NCBI GenBank assembly: GCA_964247055.1
Contig: OZ176054.1
Coordinates: forward strand, 3,224,001-3,288,000
Reading direction: 5' to 3'
Length of the DNA stretch: 64,000 nucleotides
DNA from: Paragordius varius
Lineage: Eukaryota; Nematomorpha
Both the position numbers and the translations under genes were made by a program. The notes under the pieces were generated by a model. It was not told where the DNA came from and did not search any database. It saw nothing but the letters and a program-made list of their open reading frames with translations. Shown piece after piece: positions 1 to 12,100 of the stretch. Positions within the stretch are counted from its first letter, which is position 1; each line of letters opens with the position of its first letter.

Positions 1-1074
1 TTCTAATGAGGTATTTAACAGTCTATTATCTTTTGGGGAAGTTATATATCCCAGAGCAATTTGGAATATGAATATCTTAGTATTTATGGTATTAAGCGGA
101 ATTGAAAAATTTTTTTAGGCGCATTAAATTTTTTTTTAATAACTGTAAAATTGTAAATAATCCTCATCTCAAACTTTTTTGCCGCCATTTTTTATAATTT
201 TTTATATCGCTTATGCAACAGGCATTTAGTATATTATAGTTAAAAGTGTAAAGAATTAAGTTTAAAAAGCTTGGCTACATTTTCCAGCAAAAACTTGACT
301 AAATATCAGCTGTTCGTTTCAATCGTGTTTTGGAGCTGTACCAATTTTAAACACCAGATGTCACAAAACTGAAAATATATTTACATGAGATTGTAATGAA
401 ATTTTAGTAAAATAACCTTCAAATGCGTAGTTTATTAAAATTATTAAGCTCTGGGATCTATCTCAATATGTAAACTGGGACAAAAAAGTGAAAAGGTAAT
501 GAAGTGAGCATGAAAAAAACGAAAAAAAATCACACTTGTTCACGCACACATAAAAATTGTTTTCCATATTGACAATTTAATAGATCCATATAACCAATAA
601 TTTGATTGTTAAGACTGTTTACTAAATTCCTGAGCTACAAAAAATTCAGCAACTAAAAATATTTACATTTGCCATTAGGGTGTTAATCTGTTTTGATAAG
701 TTCCAATGTAATCACGGATAAGTTGTGAATTCAGTTTATGCATTTTAAAGTAAAATGAGAATAACTGTATTTGAAAGCTCTGAATATATGAGGAGTTACT
801 CAAACCTTATTAAATTGTTTTTTGCACATGCTCGAAGTTTTAGAAATGTTTTTGAGATATAAAATTAAAATAATAATTAGATTTGGGGGTGAATTATTTT
901 ATGCTTTCTGCCTATAATTTTTTATTTTAACTAAAAAGTTTAAATAAATAAATAATTATTTCTAAAGCGAAATCAAATCTCAAGAACAAACATGGGAAAA
1001 TTGGTACTCAGGTACCTTGGAAAGCCCAAATTCATCCATTCTTACCCCATTTGTTCTAACGACCGTTGTTTTAG
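1..1074. other. 5' flank / upstream intron of P4HA, no gene recognised
   Basis: AT-rich sequence in which I cannot support an exon. The missing signal-peptide and N-terminal exons of P4HA should lie here or to the left of the window. Positions about 30-470 resemble a worn copy of the MITE at 10604-11074: both have a 'tatatcccNg' end and a shared 'aatcctcatc' and 'atcagctgttNgtttcaa' interior. The reading frame about 969-1141 is open, but only its 3' part looks like an exon (see P4HA). Confidence 0.4.
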
Positions 1075-4000
1075 GTTATAAGCAGCTCTTAAAATTTGCC
1101 AAACGCCCCAAAGAGCCTACAGTTAAAGGTTTTAAATTATAATCTGTAAATTTTTAAATAAATTTTATATTTTTTATTACACATTTTGAGAATAATAGTT
1201 TAGAACAAGGGTCGCCAATATGCGGCCCGCGAAAAATTCGTAAATCTAAAGTTTGCAAGTATATTTCATAAAATCTTAATTTATTCAATTGGACACAAAA
1301 TAAATATTGTCTTCTTTTCTCATTTTACAGTCTTTATGTTTGAATATTAATAAAGTATTAACGAATATCCATCTCTATTTTAAGTGCGGCTTGCGAAGCT
1401 GTGTTTGGCTCCCCTAGTTATGAATAAATGTCAAATTTTGTTAAGACCTCACCAAATTTTATAAAAAAATTTATTAAATAGAATTTTTTAATCTGTAGCT
1501 GTTGAAAACCATGAAAAGTTTTTAGCGGATCATAAAGAATATTTCCCAGATTCGGAAGATTTGAATGGGGCCATACATGCCATATTGCGACTCCAATATG
1601 TTTATGGACTTGATACGGAAAGGTTGGTACAAGGTATGGGTCAAAAATTATTGGGCTCTATATCAGGTATAAACAATTTTGGGATAAATTAAAATTAATA
1701 AACTAAATCTTGTTACAATACATATTGAAAATGAATCGCTTATCTTCCTTAAATTCTTAAGCAGATCTGTCTCACCAATTTTATATAAGTTAAATAATTT
1801 AAAATGGACCTTTTCTGACCAGTAACCAAAAAAAAGATTTTATAACTAATGAAGTCGTTTATTGTAAGCGGACCTTGTACAATGGAAATATTACACAATC
1901 CAAATACATTTAATGATAAAAATTATAAAGTTTAGTTCTCTAAATTTAAATTTCCAAGTCAAACTTAGCATATTAATTATAATATGATATTTTTTGTGTA
2001 AATGATAGCTAATGATTGTTTTGATATTGGAAAAAAGGCTTACGCCGATGATAAGTATGAGCAAGCCAGTTCCTGGTTCAAACAAGCTCTACTAAAATTA
2101 AATAATGAAACTAATGATAAGAAAGACTTCCGAACCTTGAAATTTTCAATATACGAATTCAACGCATATTCATTCTATCGGGTAAATATATTTTTTGGAG
2201 ATTTTTTAATTAATTTGGGTTTAAAGATTTAAAATACCATCTTTAAGCGAAAATATCAAAACAGTTAGAAAATTATTTTTCCACAAAATCATCATTTTTG
2301 GATATGAAGAAAAATTTGACTAAGGAAAATATTTTAATTTCGAATATTTGTCCTTAAAACACATTTTTATTTTTTTATTATATATCTAGCAAGGAAATTT
2401 GTATGGAGCTTTGAGGCATACACAGGAGCTCTTGAATTTAGGTTGGTAATTATAATTAATTGTTGCTAAGTCATGGGTTTTGATATTATTTTTAACTAAT
2501 AACGAACTAAAAAATTTGTGTATTTTGTAAAAATTGATTGATTCCCAAGGTTATGTTTTTATTAAAAAGTATAATTAAAATATCCATAAATATTATAATT
2601 TGCTGGCGAAAAATTAACTGATCGTTATAAGGAAATCATAATTAAATGTTTGTAAAATGCAGCGGGTTTTACTTCCATGCTATAGGGATGACAAAAAAGC
2701 ATATAAAACTGCTTTTATTTTCGACATTATTTGAAATTTTACCTACCTCCTTACTTTAAAATTTGGAAATAGCCATATGGCTTCAAAAAAACAAAATTCT
2801 GCTTACAAATTTTAATAAATTGACTTTTCCAATTTTTTTTTGTTAATTACACCCTTCAAATCAATTTTTTATAAGCGTCTTCCAAAAGGTCTGATTCTAT
2901 TTGACTAGCATGTGGAAAATAAAAATTTTTTCACGATTGCCCTTAATTTTTCTAAGTGTCCAAGAGGGATGGGCATAACCCCAAAGTTGAGACTATCACG
3001 TTAATTTGTATTAATACAAAGATAGCAATCATTCGACGGCTCAACAAAATGCAGAATGGTATGAAAATGAGCTAAACAGACATATAGCAGAAAATCCTCA
3101 AAATCTGATTGAACAAAAAGCCAAATTCGTGAATTGGGGTCAGTACACTCGCATACCCGATCGCGCGAGCTATTTTGGGTTATGCACTGATCGAATTGAA
3201 CAAAAACATGGAAAGGTATAAACCTTTTATCAAAAATATAAGTACAGTAAAAATCTAAATTATACGGACTAAATGTAAAAACTATAGACAAATCTTTTTT
3301 TTAAAATACCGACCGCTATACTTTTTAAACTTGATTTTTAAATATAAACTCACTGTTTATCATAGAGACTTAAATAGGTAACGCAATCAATTATATTTAC
3401 AAATGAAATTAAAAAGTTTTTAAGAAAAATTAAGGAATAAAAAGGTATGCATTTGATAAAAAAACATTTAAATTTTAGTATGGAATCTATGCATTGTCTT
3501 GTTTAATTTAAATTTTTACAGTATATACAACTATATATATATTAAAATTTAAACTTTCCCTTTATATATATATATATATATATTTATCAAATGCGTAATA
3601 TCGAATTTGCGAAATTCTGTTTTGTAATATTGGAACAAGGACTTCGGACTACTTTTATTTATTTCGATCGTGTGTGTAGAAAACATGTAAAATTCAGGAT
3701 TACAAGCATCCAATGTTAAAATATGAACGATTCCAATATGAAATACTGTACAAACGTCCACGTATCGTCATATTCTACAATGTTTTAACAAACTCAGAGA
3801 TTTCTCAGCTAATTAATCTTTCATTGAAACAAGTATATTTTGAAACGAATAAATCAAACGGTACAACGTGTTAACACTTCTTGAAATGGCGTTGTTAATA
3901 ATTAATTGTCATATAAAATTAAAATTATTCCCATTTTTTATGTTTCTAAATGATTTTATTTTCAATTTAAAACAGATTCAAGGACTAAAAAGCATGTAAT

Positions 4001-7000
4001 AATTTTTAAATTTATGCAACGCTTTTTCTAAATTAAAGGTCACGTCTACAATCAAATTGACCACTATTATGTTACAAAAATATAATACTTTAATAAATTT
4101 TTATTTACAAAAACATAAGAGGACTTTAACTTAATAAATAAGCAAACTAACGCTATGCAGCATTATATTTAAAAATTTCGGATTAAAACTTAATAAGATA
4201 CAATTTGTTAAACCAAAGTATGACCCACCATATATATATATATATATATATGTATTATTTATGAATTTGTAATACTAACAAATAAAAATGAAAGTTATAT
4301 AATGAATTTTTTCAATAAAATTAATTAATTAATTAATTTGCAACTTATTTGAATATTCGGGGTTATTTTAATTTAATTCAAATTTTACAATGAAAAGAGG
4401 CATCTTTTTGCAAGATAAGAAGACCATTCATCTCTTTTAAGTTAAAATATACAATTAAACCGTTAAAAACTTTTTTTAACTTCCGTGTTTTTCTCTTAGA
4501 GTCTATAAAATATATTTGCTAAAAATTATTTCTTATTTCTTATGTCTAATATATTAGCTTAAAAGAGCTACTGTCGTAAACCCACAAAACTATTCCGACA
4601 AAATTGTTGAGGAAAGGGTTAGCAAAAGGTAATTGCATTTTAATATAAACACCAATTTTACAAATTTTTTTAAGAATTTTTAAAATAATTTTATACTTTT
4701 TTTAAAAACAATTTGAATTAAAAAAAGCAAACCCATTTTTTTGTTGAAAAACCACTTTTTCATAATAGGTCTTGGCACAACAATGATCATCCGCTAATGA
4801 ATACACTTAACAAACGAATTACAATTTTAACCGGAATGAATGCTGAAAAATCCGAAATTCTACAGGTTATTATTAAATAAGGCCTTTCGATGCCTTTGAA
4901 AAAATTGATAATTAAAATAAAGGAGGGTAGCAAATATTATTAAGAGTAAAATATATAGATACAATAATCAAAAAGCAAATATTTTTTTAAAAAGACAACC
5001 ATACTACATAATCTATGTAATTACAATTTTGAAAGGTGTTAAAATCTCTATTGCACTTATGCGACTTGAAACGACTAGGTATATTAAAATACCGAAGTAT
5101 AGCTCTCTTTGTAAAAATATGAAAATCATTTTTAAAAAATTATTTAAGAAAAAATAATATTTTACTCAAACAGATTGGTAATTATGGGATTGGGGGCCAT
5201 TATGATCCACATTATGATTTCTCAAACGTAAGTTTTGCTATATTCTTGCGTCAGTATTTTAATTAACACACCAAAAAATTGAAATTAATTTTATTTCTCC
5301 AAAATAAATGGTGTTTTCAAAAAAAATTATTTCTGCATTAATATTTTTAAAGGATCCAAAAAGTCCAATCTCCGCTAGACTTGCAACGTTTATGTTTTAT
5401 GTAAGTTTTTAATTTTATATTTTTCCAAATTTCAATTTTGTATCAGGGTTTGGAACCGGTTTAAAAAAAGTTGAATCGGGTCGGTTCCTGAGCAAGAGGA
5501 ACCGGAACCGCATTGGTTCTTTAAAAATTTAGCGGTTCCGGAACCGGTTTTTTACATTTAGAACGGTTCCATTTTCGGTTCCTGACTTTTGATTAAATGA
5601 TTTTCAACCAAAATTATTATAATAATAATCCAACCAAAATATTGACAATATAAATTGCCAAATGTATAGTGAAAGAAATATAGTTTAGCATAATAAATGA
5701 AACAAATTATAAAAATATAATAGGAAAATGTATGAGTACAAAGGTATATAATGAGTGTTAAACAAGTATGGCATCCAAAAATTCTTTATTTAACTTTAAA
5801 AAATTACTACACCAAGTAATACGCTGGTCAAACTGCTTCTCTGGTCTTTCTATATAAAATTAAGGGTGAAAAAACTCCTTTCAACGGAGATCAATATATA
5901 CTAACATATGTATTATAAAAACTCTTGAAGCCAAATCACCCAAAATTGAGAGAGTATCGCTAATATAATATTAGGCGTTTAGTTTTAGGTTTGAAATTTT
6001 AAGTATTTAATATGTAGTGGTACAATCAAATTTAAATAATAAAATAAAATTTTTATAATAATAATCATATGGGAACCAGTAATTAAGGGGTGAAACCGGA
6101 ACCGGATTGGTTCCTAAATTTTTTTAGATAGAACCGGGGTGGTTCCTGAAATTTTGGAATCGGTACCGGGATGGTTCCCGGGGAAGCAGAGCCGGAACCG
6201 CGTTAGTTCCATCCCAATGGAACCGGTTCTTGTTAAAATCCCAGGAACCAGTTCCAAGCGGTTCCGGTTCCAAGCCCTGTTTTTTATTTAATTTTTTATA
6301 AGATCATAAATCTTGTTAGTTGAGTGACGTCGAAAAAGGTGGTGCAACTATATTTCCGAAATTGGGCCTCCGAATTAAACCGCAAAAAGTTATTTTCTTT
6401 TATTTATCATATTTATGTAAAAAAAATTTTGTGGTAAAGTTTAGAATAACAAACAATCGAAATATAATTAAAATTTTCCGATGATAGAGCACAATATTTC
6501 ACAAACCCGACTTGGATTGAGCAAGATTTGTTTTTTTAGAAAAAATTTCTTAATGTAATAAACTATTAGATTAGACCGATTACGACCAATAAATTTTTAA
6601 AAACCTCTAACTTATTTATATTTTAAACGGATGGTTTATATTTAAACTAGGCACTAATTTTATGTTTTAGGGGGCCGCTGTATTCTGGTACAATATCCAT
6701 GTAAATGGTTCAGGTGATTTATCTACAATGCACGGCGCTTGTCCGGTTTTAATTGGTTCCAAATGGGGTATTATGATTTACACAAATACACCAATTGAGT
6801 CATTTTTTAACTCGTTAACATCACTCAAATATATTATATATTTTTAAAAATGGAAAATTCTAGCTTTGTGATCTGTTTCCGGAAAACCGGTAGACCCATT
6901 CGAATCCAAACATCATAAAAATATTTTTAATGAATGCCCCGACAATAGCTTCGCCCTTTTTTTGAAATAGGCCCCCAGTTAGGGCCCACCCCGTGTGAAA

Positions 7001-8055
7001 AACGGTTTTTTTAAAACACAACACAAAAATCGTGTCTTTGAGACAAGGAGAACGCGTTGGACCATTCAATTTAAAATATTTTACTTATTTTCGATTGCGC
7101 CGAACATAGTCGGCTCGCTTTTTTCATTTAGGCCCTCTTTTTACTCGCTCCCCCCGTAAAATGCCATTTAAAAAAAACAAAGTCCACAAAAATAATTTTT
7201 TGATTCTATTTTCCCAAGGTATAAGACCGTAAAAATTCAATAAGGATTCCATGTATTCCCTGTTAAAAGGCAAAAATTTTAGTCAAGCGTTTTTTTGATG
7301 ATAGCTACTAGGTAAGGGTATGTGGATCATTTTATTGTCCCTTTTTTCAAATAGCCCCCCTGAAGTCCGAAGGACTTCTCGGGCTGCGTAGAAGCACGAG
7401 ATTTACGCTAGTATATTTATATATTTTTTTCTACAACAAACATTAAGGTTGGGTTTCACCGGTTATAAATGGTGCTTTCATTGATACATTAAATCAAATT
7501 AAGCCCGTGACATTATGAAGGCTTTTAAGATATCTCGATTGAAATCAGACCAAAAATTTTAAAGGGCCACAAAAAATATTTATGTTGCTTAGGGCTGCGC
7601 ACCATATAATACCGTATTTTTTTCTAGTTGTTAATATTTTTAGATATTTATACTCAATATAAGTGTATAAATTTTAATATATGATTCCGGGCCATTAAAA
7701 AGCACTTTTAGGCCCGTGATTTGAGTACGACTGATCCAAATAGCAATTTTATACAAACGTAAAATAATGCATAATTAAAATTCTTTAATCAATTAAAAGT
7801 TAATCCATATAAACAATCGTTTCAAAATTAATAAACCTTTCTAAAAGGTGTTTTAAAGTTTTTGTTGACTTGTATTAAACGTGAATTAGCTTTATTAGCT
7901 GTCAAGCATTTTGACCTGTAAATAGCCAAATTAAACACAAATATGTATAATTTCAATTCATTCAAAATTTATATTACATTTATTATACAGTGGCTAACAA
8001 ATGGCTTCGCACATATTCCGATAAATGTAATAATGATTGCTCCCATAGAAAATGA
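1075..8055 (+). CDS. P4HA: Prolyl 4-hydroxylase alpha subunit (5' end missing)
   Basis: Hydroxylates proline in procollagen in the ER lumen, using Fe(II), 2-oxoglutarate, O2 and ascorbate, normally as a tetramer with PDI. Exons read: 1075-1128 (weaker), 1499-1666, 2009-2181, 2390-2445, 3026-3215, 3680-3832, 4558-4628, 4769-4865, 5174-5227, 5353-5400, 6320-6388, 6671-6767, 7991-8055; all junctions are GT-AG and in phase. Early exons give the N-terminal substrate region (ILRLQYVYGLD) and the TPR peptide-binding region (ANDCFDIGKKAY, LYGALRHTQELL). The catalytic dioxygenase part has NYGIGGHYDPHYDF (iron His and Asp), then FYLSDVEKGGATIFP, and TMHGACPVLIGSKW (distal iron His and the 2-oxoglutarate Lys). 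It ends NKWLRTYSDKC..., as the family does. The visible coding part is about 430 codons against about 530 in full proteins, so signal peptide and first exons are missing. Introns carry a hAT-like MITE (5444-6279) and two other repeats. Confidence 0.93.
1205..1421. mobile_element. hAT-like MITE copy (degenerate) in P4HA intron
   Basis: Begins 'caagggtcgccaatatgcgg' and ends 'gctgtgtttggctccccta', with short GC-rich 'gcggcccgcgaa' and 'gcggcttgcgaag' blocks near the two ends. It belongs to the same family as the copies at 17609, 20296, 45936 and 47237, which have 8-bp target duplications. No coding capacity. Confidence 0.5.
5444..6279. mobile_element. Non-autonomous hAT-like element rich in GGTTCC/GGAACC motifs, copy 1
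   Basis: An 836-bp element inside a P4HA intron. Ends are 'cagggtttggaaccgg' and 'ggttccaagccctg', an inverted pair. The flanks TTTTGTAT (5436-5443) and TTTTTTAT (6280-6287) form an imperfect 8-bp target duplication, the hAT signature. About 150 bp at each end is packed with GGTTCC, GGAACC and CCGG motifs, while the AT-rich core has no long ORF. A second copy is at 62525-63316. Confidence 0.8.
6848..7425 (-). repeat. Interspersed repeat B (minus orientation) in P4HA intron
   Basis: Shares extended similarity, in reverse orientation, with 22030-23285. Shared blocks include the 'gtgtctttgagacaa' stretch, the 'ggcccaccccgtgtg' stretch, 'gacaatagcttcgccc' and a terminal 'tttccatttttNNaaatatat'. 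The other end reads (on the minus strand) 'actagcg...cttctacgcagcccgag', resembling the 'actagc...' start of the 22030 copy. No TIRs or long ORF; family unassigned. Confidence 0.7.
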
Positions 8056-8084
8056 ATGTGATACAATTTATCTAAATAAATAAA

Positions 8085-8285
8085 TTATTTATCGTTATTA
8101 TCAATGATATTAGTAATTTCGGTATTAACAACATTTTGTAAATCTTTCATTTTTTCCAAACATTCATCAATGTTTTTTGGATCATTAAATGTTTTCTCTA
8201 AATTAAGCATTGTTTTGCCATCCAATGATAATGTAAACTTTGCCGATTGGGATGCAGTGTAAAGCGCAGATTTACTATTGATCAT
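8085..8285 (-). CDS. 66-residue ORF downstream of and in frame with TRAPPC1
   Basis: ATG (8283-8285) lies three bases after the TRAPPC1 TAA (8289-8291), in the same frame, and the ORF runs to 8085. The product has a beta-like start (SAKFTLSLDGKTMLNLEK) followed by a predicted amphipathic helix (ECLEKMKDLQNVVNTEI). There is no signal peptide or membrane segment. Codon use looks coding and the frame has few low-complexity runs. I do not recognise it with confidence; its size and the helix containing 'MKDLQ' are loosely reminiscent of the small KEOPS subunit GON7, which is speculation. It is either the second cistron of a dicistronic mRNA, a read-through extension of TRAPPC1, or a separate gene whose 5' UTR overlaps it. 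Its stop is 30 bp from the P4HA stop on the other strand. Confidence 0.6.
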   Translation of the reverse strand: MINSKSALYTASQSAKFTLSLDGKTMLNLEKTFNDPKNIDECLEKMKDLQNVVNTEITNIIDNNDK

Positions 8286-8288
8286 GAG

Positions 8289-9065
8289 TTATACGAATGT
8301 ACCCTTAATATATTTGTCAATTATAACATCAATTTCCATCAATAAAGTTTTCGGTCCTATGTGTTTATTTTGGTCAGAAACCGTGAGATTAGCTTGATAA
8401 CAATTTGGAAGCTCTATTACTGGATTAACAATGTAATATGGAACTAAAGCATGCGAATATAACCGCTTAAGTAAAAGTTTAACATCTGATTGTGTTGAGA
8501 GCTTTTGAAGATTGATTTTATCCAAAGACAATTGAGATTTAGAAGAGGTGTTAAGAATAAAGACATAATTTGTAGGCGTTGAAAAACAATGAATTTTATA
8601 ATTATTGGTCGTTATGGAATAATAAGAGTTGTCAAAATTTAGAGATTTTCCGCTCAAAGAATTTTCTACTTGTGCAGTTGTTAATAAGTTTGAGTAATTT
8701 TGATTGATCACAAGCTTTTTAAGGGCTTTAGTTGGAGATTGAGCGAACTTATCCAAAGTTTTTTCTTTTTTATCGCTTACATTAAAAGCGTTTCCTAATG
8801 CATCTATAGAAATTTGTTCCGGAGACGATAAAGATTCAGTTAAAGAATTACTTTGGATTGAAAGCACGTTGGTATAATTAACTTCACGAATTCCTGGGGG
8901 TTTTAATATTTTACCAAAAAATGTTTTGGACGAGTGAATAAGTCCAAAAACTAGTTTAAATTCTTCTTCTCTTGAAATATTTGACAGCTTCTTACGATCC
9001 CATTCTTTATATACAATACAATTTCCAAAACGATCAAATATATACAAATTATATATCGTTATCAT
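8289..9065 (-). CDS. TRAPPC1: TRAPP complex subunit 1 (Bet5), with insertion
   Basis: Core longin-fold subunit of the TRAPP tethering complexes, which activate Rab1/Ypt1 in ER-Golgi and Golgi traffic. A single exon of 258 residues, against about 145 in human. The start MITIYNLYIFDRFGNCIVY and the EWDRKKLS...REEEFKLVFGLIHS stretch are the diagnostic N-terminal half. YKIHCFSTPTNYVFILNTSS and LLLKRLYSHALVPYYIVNP match the second half. Between them (about residues 65-145) is an insertion of about 80 polar residues without similarity to the family, and a shorter one follows NTSS. The ATG is fixed by the conserved N-terminus. The gene is divergent from COASY, with 58 bp between ATGs, so a bidirectional promoter is likely. 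It is followed after one stop by an in-frame ORF. Confidence 0.92.
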   Translation of the reverse strand: MITIYNLYIFDRFGNCIVYKEWDRKKLSNISREEEFKLVFGLIHSSKTFFGKILKPPGIREVNYTNVLSIQSNSLTESLSSPEQISIDALGNAFNVSDKKEKTLDKFAQSPTKALKKLVINQNYSNLLTTAQVENSLSGKSLNFDNSYYSITTNNYKIHCFSTPTNYVFILNTSSKSQLSLDKINLQKLSTQSDVKLLLKRLYSHALVPYYIVNPVIELPNCYQANLTVSDQNKHIGPKTLLMEIDVIIDKYIKGTFV

Positions 9066-9123
9066 GGTGTTTTAATACCCCATATAGTTGGTTAAAGGTT
9101 TAAAATTATTATCATATGGTACC
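9066..9123. promoter_or_regulatory. Shared 58-bp divergent spacer, TRAPPC1/COASY
   Basis: The only DNA between the TRAPPC1 ATG (minus) and the conserved COASY ATG (plus, 9124). Any promoter elements and both 5' UTRs must fit here or overlap the coding regions. An in-frame upstream ATG at 9088 could add 12 residues to COASY but leaves only 22 bp to TRAPPC1. Confidence 0.5.
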
Positions 9124-12100
9124 ATGTGGGAAGGACTGCTAATAGTAAATTCAAAAAAATCGGATTTAAATAATTATTTTAAATTTGCCCATCTAAAAAC
9201 ATTATTCATCTATATTTTACCCGCGCTACATAACAATATTATCGAAACCATACATTTTGTGGAAAAATTATTTAATCATTTCACAAAACACTATAAAAAG
9301 TATATATTTTCTCTATAATAGTTTAGATGTAAGGATTCTTACCTCTCATTACAAAGATATATATTACAAATACAAATTTTTACCGCCAAATATATATGCG
9401 CATACAATTGATGGATTTATTAACATAATTCAGCAAAACTTTATTTGTGGACAACCAAATCTTGAAGAAGTTAATTTTCTTGAGCAGAATGAAATCAATA
9501 ATTTTGGTCAATTAGAGAAATTCAAAGTTTTTAGAAAGAGTGCTTTAGGTGGAACGTTTGATCGTTTGCATAATGGACATAAATATCTTCTAACCATCGC
9601 TTGTTTATATACCAAGGAAGTATTGACATGCGGTGTAACGCACGAAAAGTTATTAAAAAGTTAACTTTTTATATGATGTTTTTGCAACAAAATTAGCAGC
9701 CATTGTAATTATATTTTTTACGTATAGAAAAGGAATTGTATGATATAATTTATCCGCTGGATGTACGGATGCAAGATGTTGATAAATATTTGAATTCCAT
9801 TGCGCCAGATTTAAGGTAAAGTAGTATTGTTTGAGCAAAAATTTAAAAAGACTATATTCTAAACTTCTTTGCATATGTGTGATTATACAATTTTTGCGAC
9901 TTTATTACTTTTGGAGTAGTTGACTCCAAAGCGATTTTATCATTAATTATACTATACTTGGATCAAAGGATTACTTAATACAGTTGACTACTTTATGCAA
10001 TATTCGAGATAAAACTCTCTATAAATCGTGATTTCTAGCTTTATTTAGTTTTGGCAAGATTAAATTAGTTTCTTTTTATCGTTCAACCTGGATCCTCTTC
10101 GGCCCTTTTTACATTGATCTCTGACCTTTCCCAACATTGAATACTTCGTTCAAGAACTAAATATCAAATGTGACCAAATTAAAATAAATTGGCTTAAGGG
10201 CCCAGGCAACAATGACATATCAGGGTAGAATGCATTCAAAATTGTATTTTTTGTGATTTTGTCACACCATTATATTTGAAAGGTTTGTTTGATAAGAATT
10301 TAAATATTTGCTGTTTCTTTGAGAGTCTCTATTTTACACCCCATAATGAAATATGGAAAAGCATGTAAATAGATATAATTTAAAGATTGTTAAAACTTCC
10401 TAGCTTATCCGCCAAATATAAAATTATTCGCAAGATTTTATCTACAACTTGCAAATAAATATTATGATTAAAAAATTAAAGTATTTGTGAAAACGCGTAA
10501 AATTTTAACATCAAAATCATAACATGATTTTTTATCGTCAACATATCAGTGTGCGTGATAAGGCACAGCTAGTGTTTTTATACTAACATTTTATTACTTG
10601 TTTGGGTAGTTTTATATCCCCGGGCGCTGTTTAATTAAATCTTTAAAAGTATTTAAGATATTGGGCCAACTCTAAAATATACAAACTTTCGTCTTTTATT
10701 TTCAATTTCTTAAAAAAATGTAAAACATAATCCTCATCAACCTGTTTGCCCACTATTACTTAGATTTTTTAAAAATCAATATGAAATCAATTGTTTATTA
10801 TTAAAAAATCATCATCATGATTATCAGGTCGTTGTTTTTCCAGCAGTTGTTAGCCTTTAAATTTTTGAGCGAAATAACTTGCGAGCGAGACAGTCGTCTA
10901 ATGTAGAAATTTAAGTCAGTAAGTTTTTCAATTACATCAGAGCATTAAATTTTTTATCTTTATTAATTTTAAATCAGCTGTTTGTTTCAAAGGGTATTTG
11001 GAGTGCCGTTGTAATATAAGTTTTTTATCTGATAGAAGAAACCACTGCGATATAAAACTACCCCAAATTGTAATCGTATCGCTAATTAAAATTTTAAAGG
11101 TAATATAGTGTTAATCATTCGATTTTGCTATTTTTTCTCTTGTTTATATAACCGACTAGTTTTATAATTTTAAATTAAAATATGTTCTTTTTACAGGTTT
11201 AACATTGTCCCATTGCATGATGTATATGGGCCGACCATTTTTGATCCTGATATCGAATGTTGTTTCCTAACGCCGGAAACGACTTCCGGTGGTAATGTTA
11301 TAAATGTTGAACGTCAAAAACGGGTACATATGTTTAATATAATAAAAAAAGTTGTTTTTGATTTGATGAAACTTATTTGGATTTTTTTAGGACAAAAAAT
11401 AATACTTATAGCATCATAAATTACATGTTAATAAATAATGTATTATATAATATTTCTAGTTAAATATATTTTAAATAATATAAGGTGCAAAAGATTCACT
11501 CCATCAATAATGCTTAAAATACAGTATTCCAAAAATTTAAATTATTAAGGTTTTGGAATATACCCATTCATAATTTTATATGCTATATAAAAATGGAAAA
11601 TAATTTGACATATTCTTGCAGAATTTGGGACCATTGCATCTTTATACCATTTCCTACATTGATAAAGACAACAATATTACAGCTCAAAACATTACATCGA
11701 GTCAAGACAATGCTCATCATTTAAAATTAAGTTCAACTCAACTGAGAAAAGAATCCCTTGGACAATTGGATATATATGTATGAATATAATTTAGTAATTT
11801 TTGATTCAGTTTTGTGATGATTAAAAAACTAAATCTTTTTCGAATAATTAAAGAACATGAGTAAAAAAAATAGCATAAGTTTTATAATTAAAATAGAGAG
11901 TTTTTTTACGATATACACTGTATTTTGTGGTTCAATGTTGAATTATTTTATTGGCAAATAGTTTTTAAAAATTAAAAATACTTACAGTGTTTTGTTATTT
12001 AAATTATTGTGGAATCACCAGTATATTACATAGCATCTTTTATCTCAATATAATTTTTCTTTTATTTTAGAAACACCATCTCTCCGCACACAATAATGGT

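Noticed and set aside
1891-2085. Minus-strand ORF of 64 codons
   Set aside because: Antisense to P4HA exon 2009-2181 and its AT-rich flank; no homology or splice logic.
3001-3291. Minus-strand ORF of 96 codons
   Set aside because: Shadow of P4HA exon 3026-3215, whose plus-strand frame joins in phase with its neighbours.
3833-3867. Longer P4HA exon ending at 3867
   Set aside because: Leaves the wrong phase for exon 4558; the donor at 3833 (CAA|GTATAT) joins SLKQ to LKRATV as the family requires.
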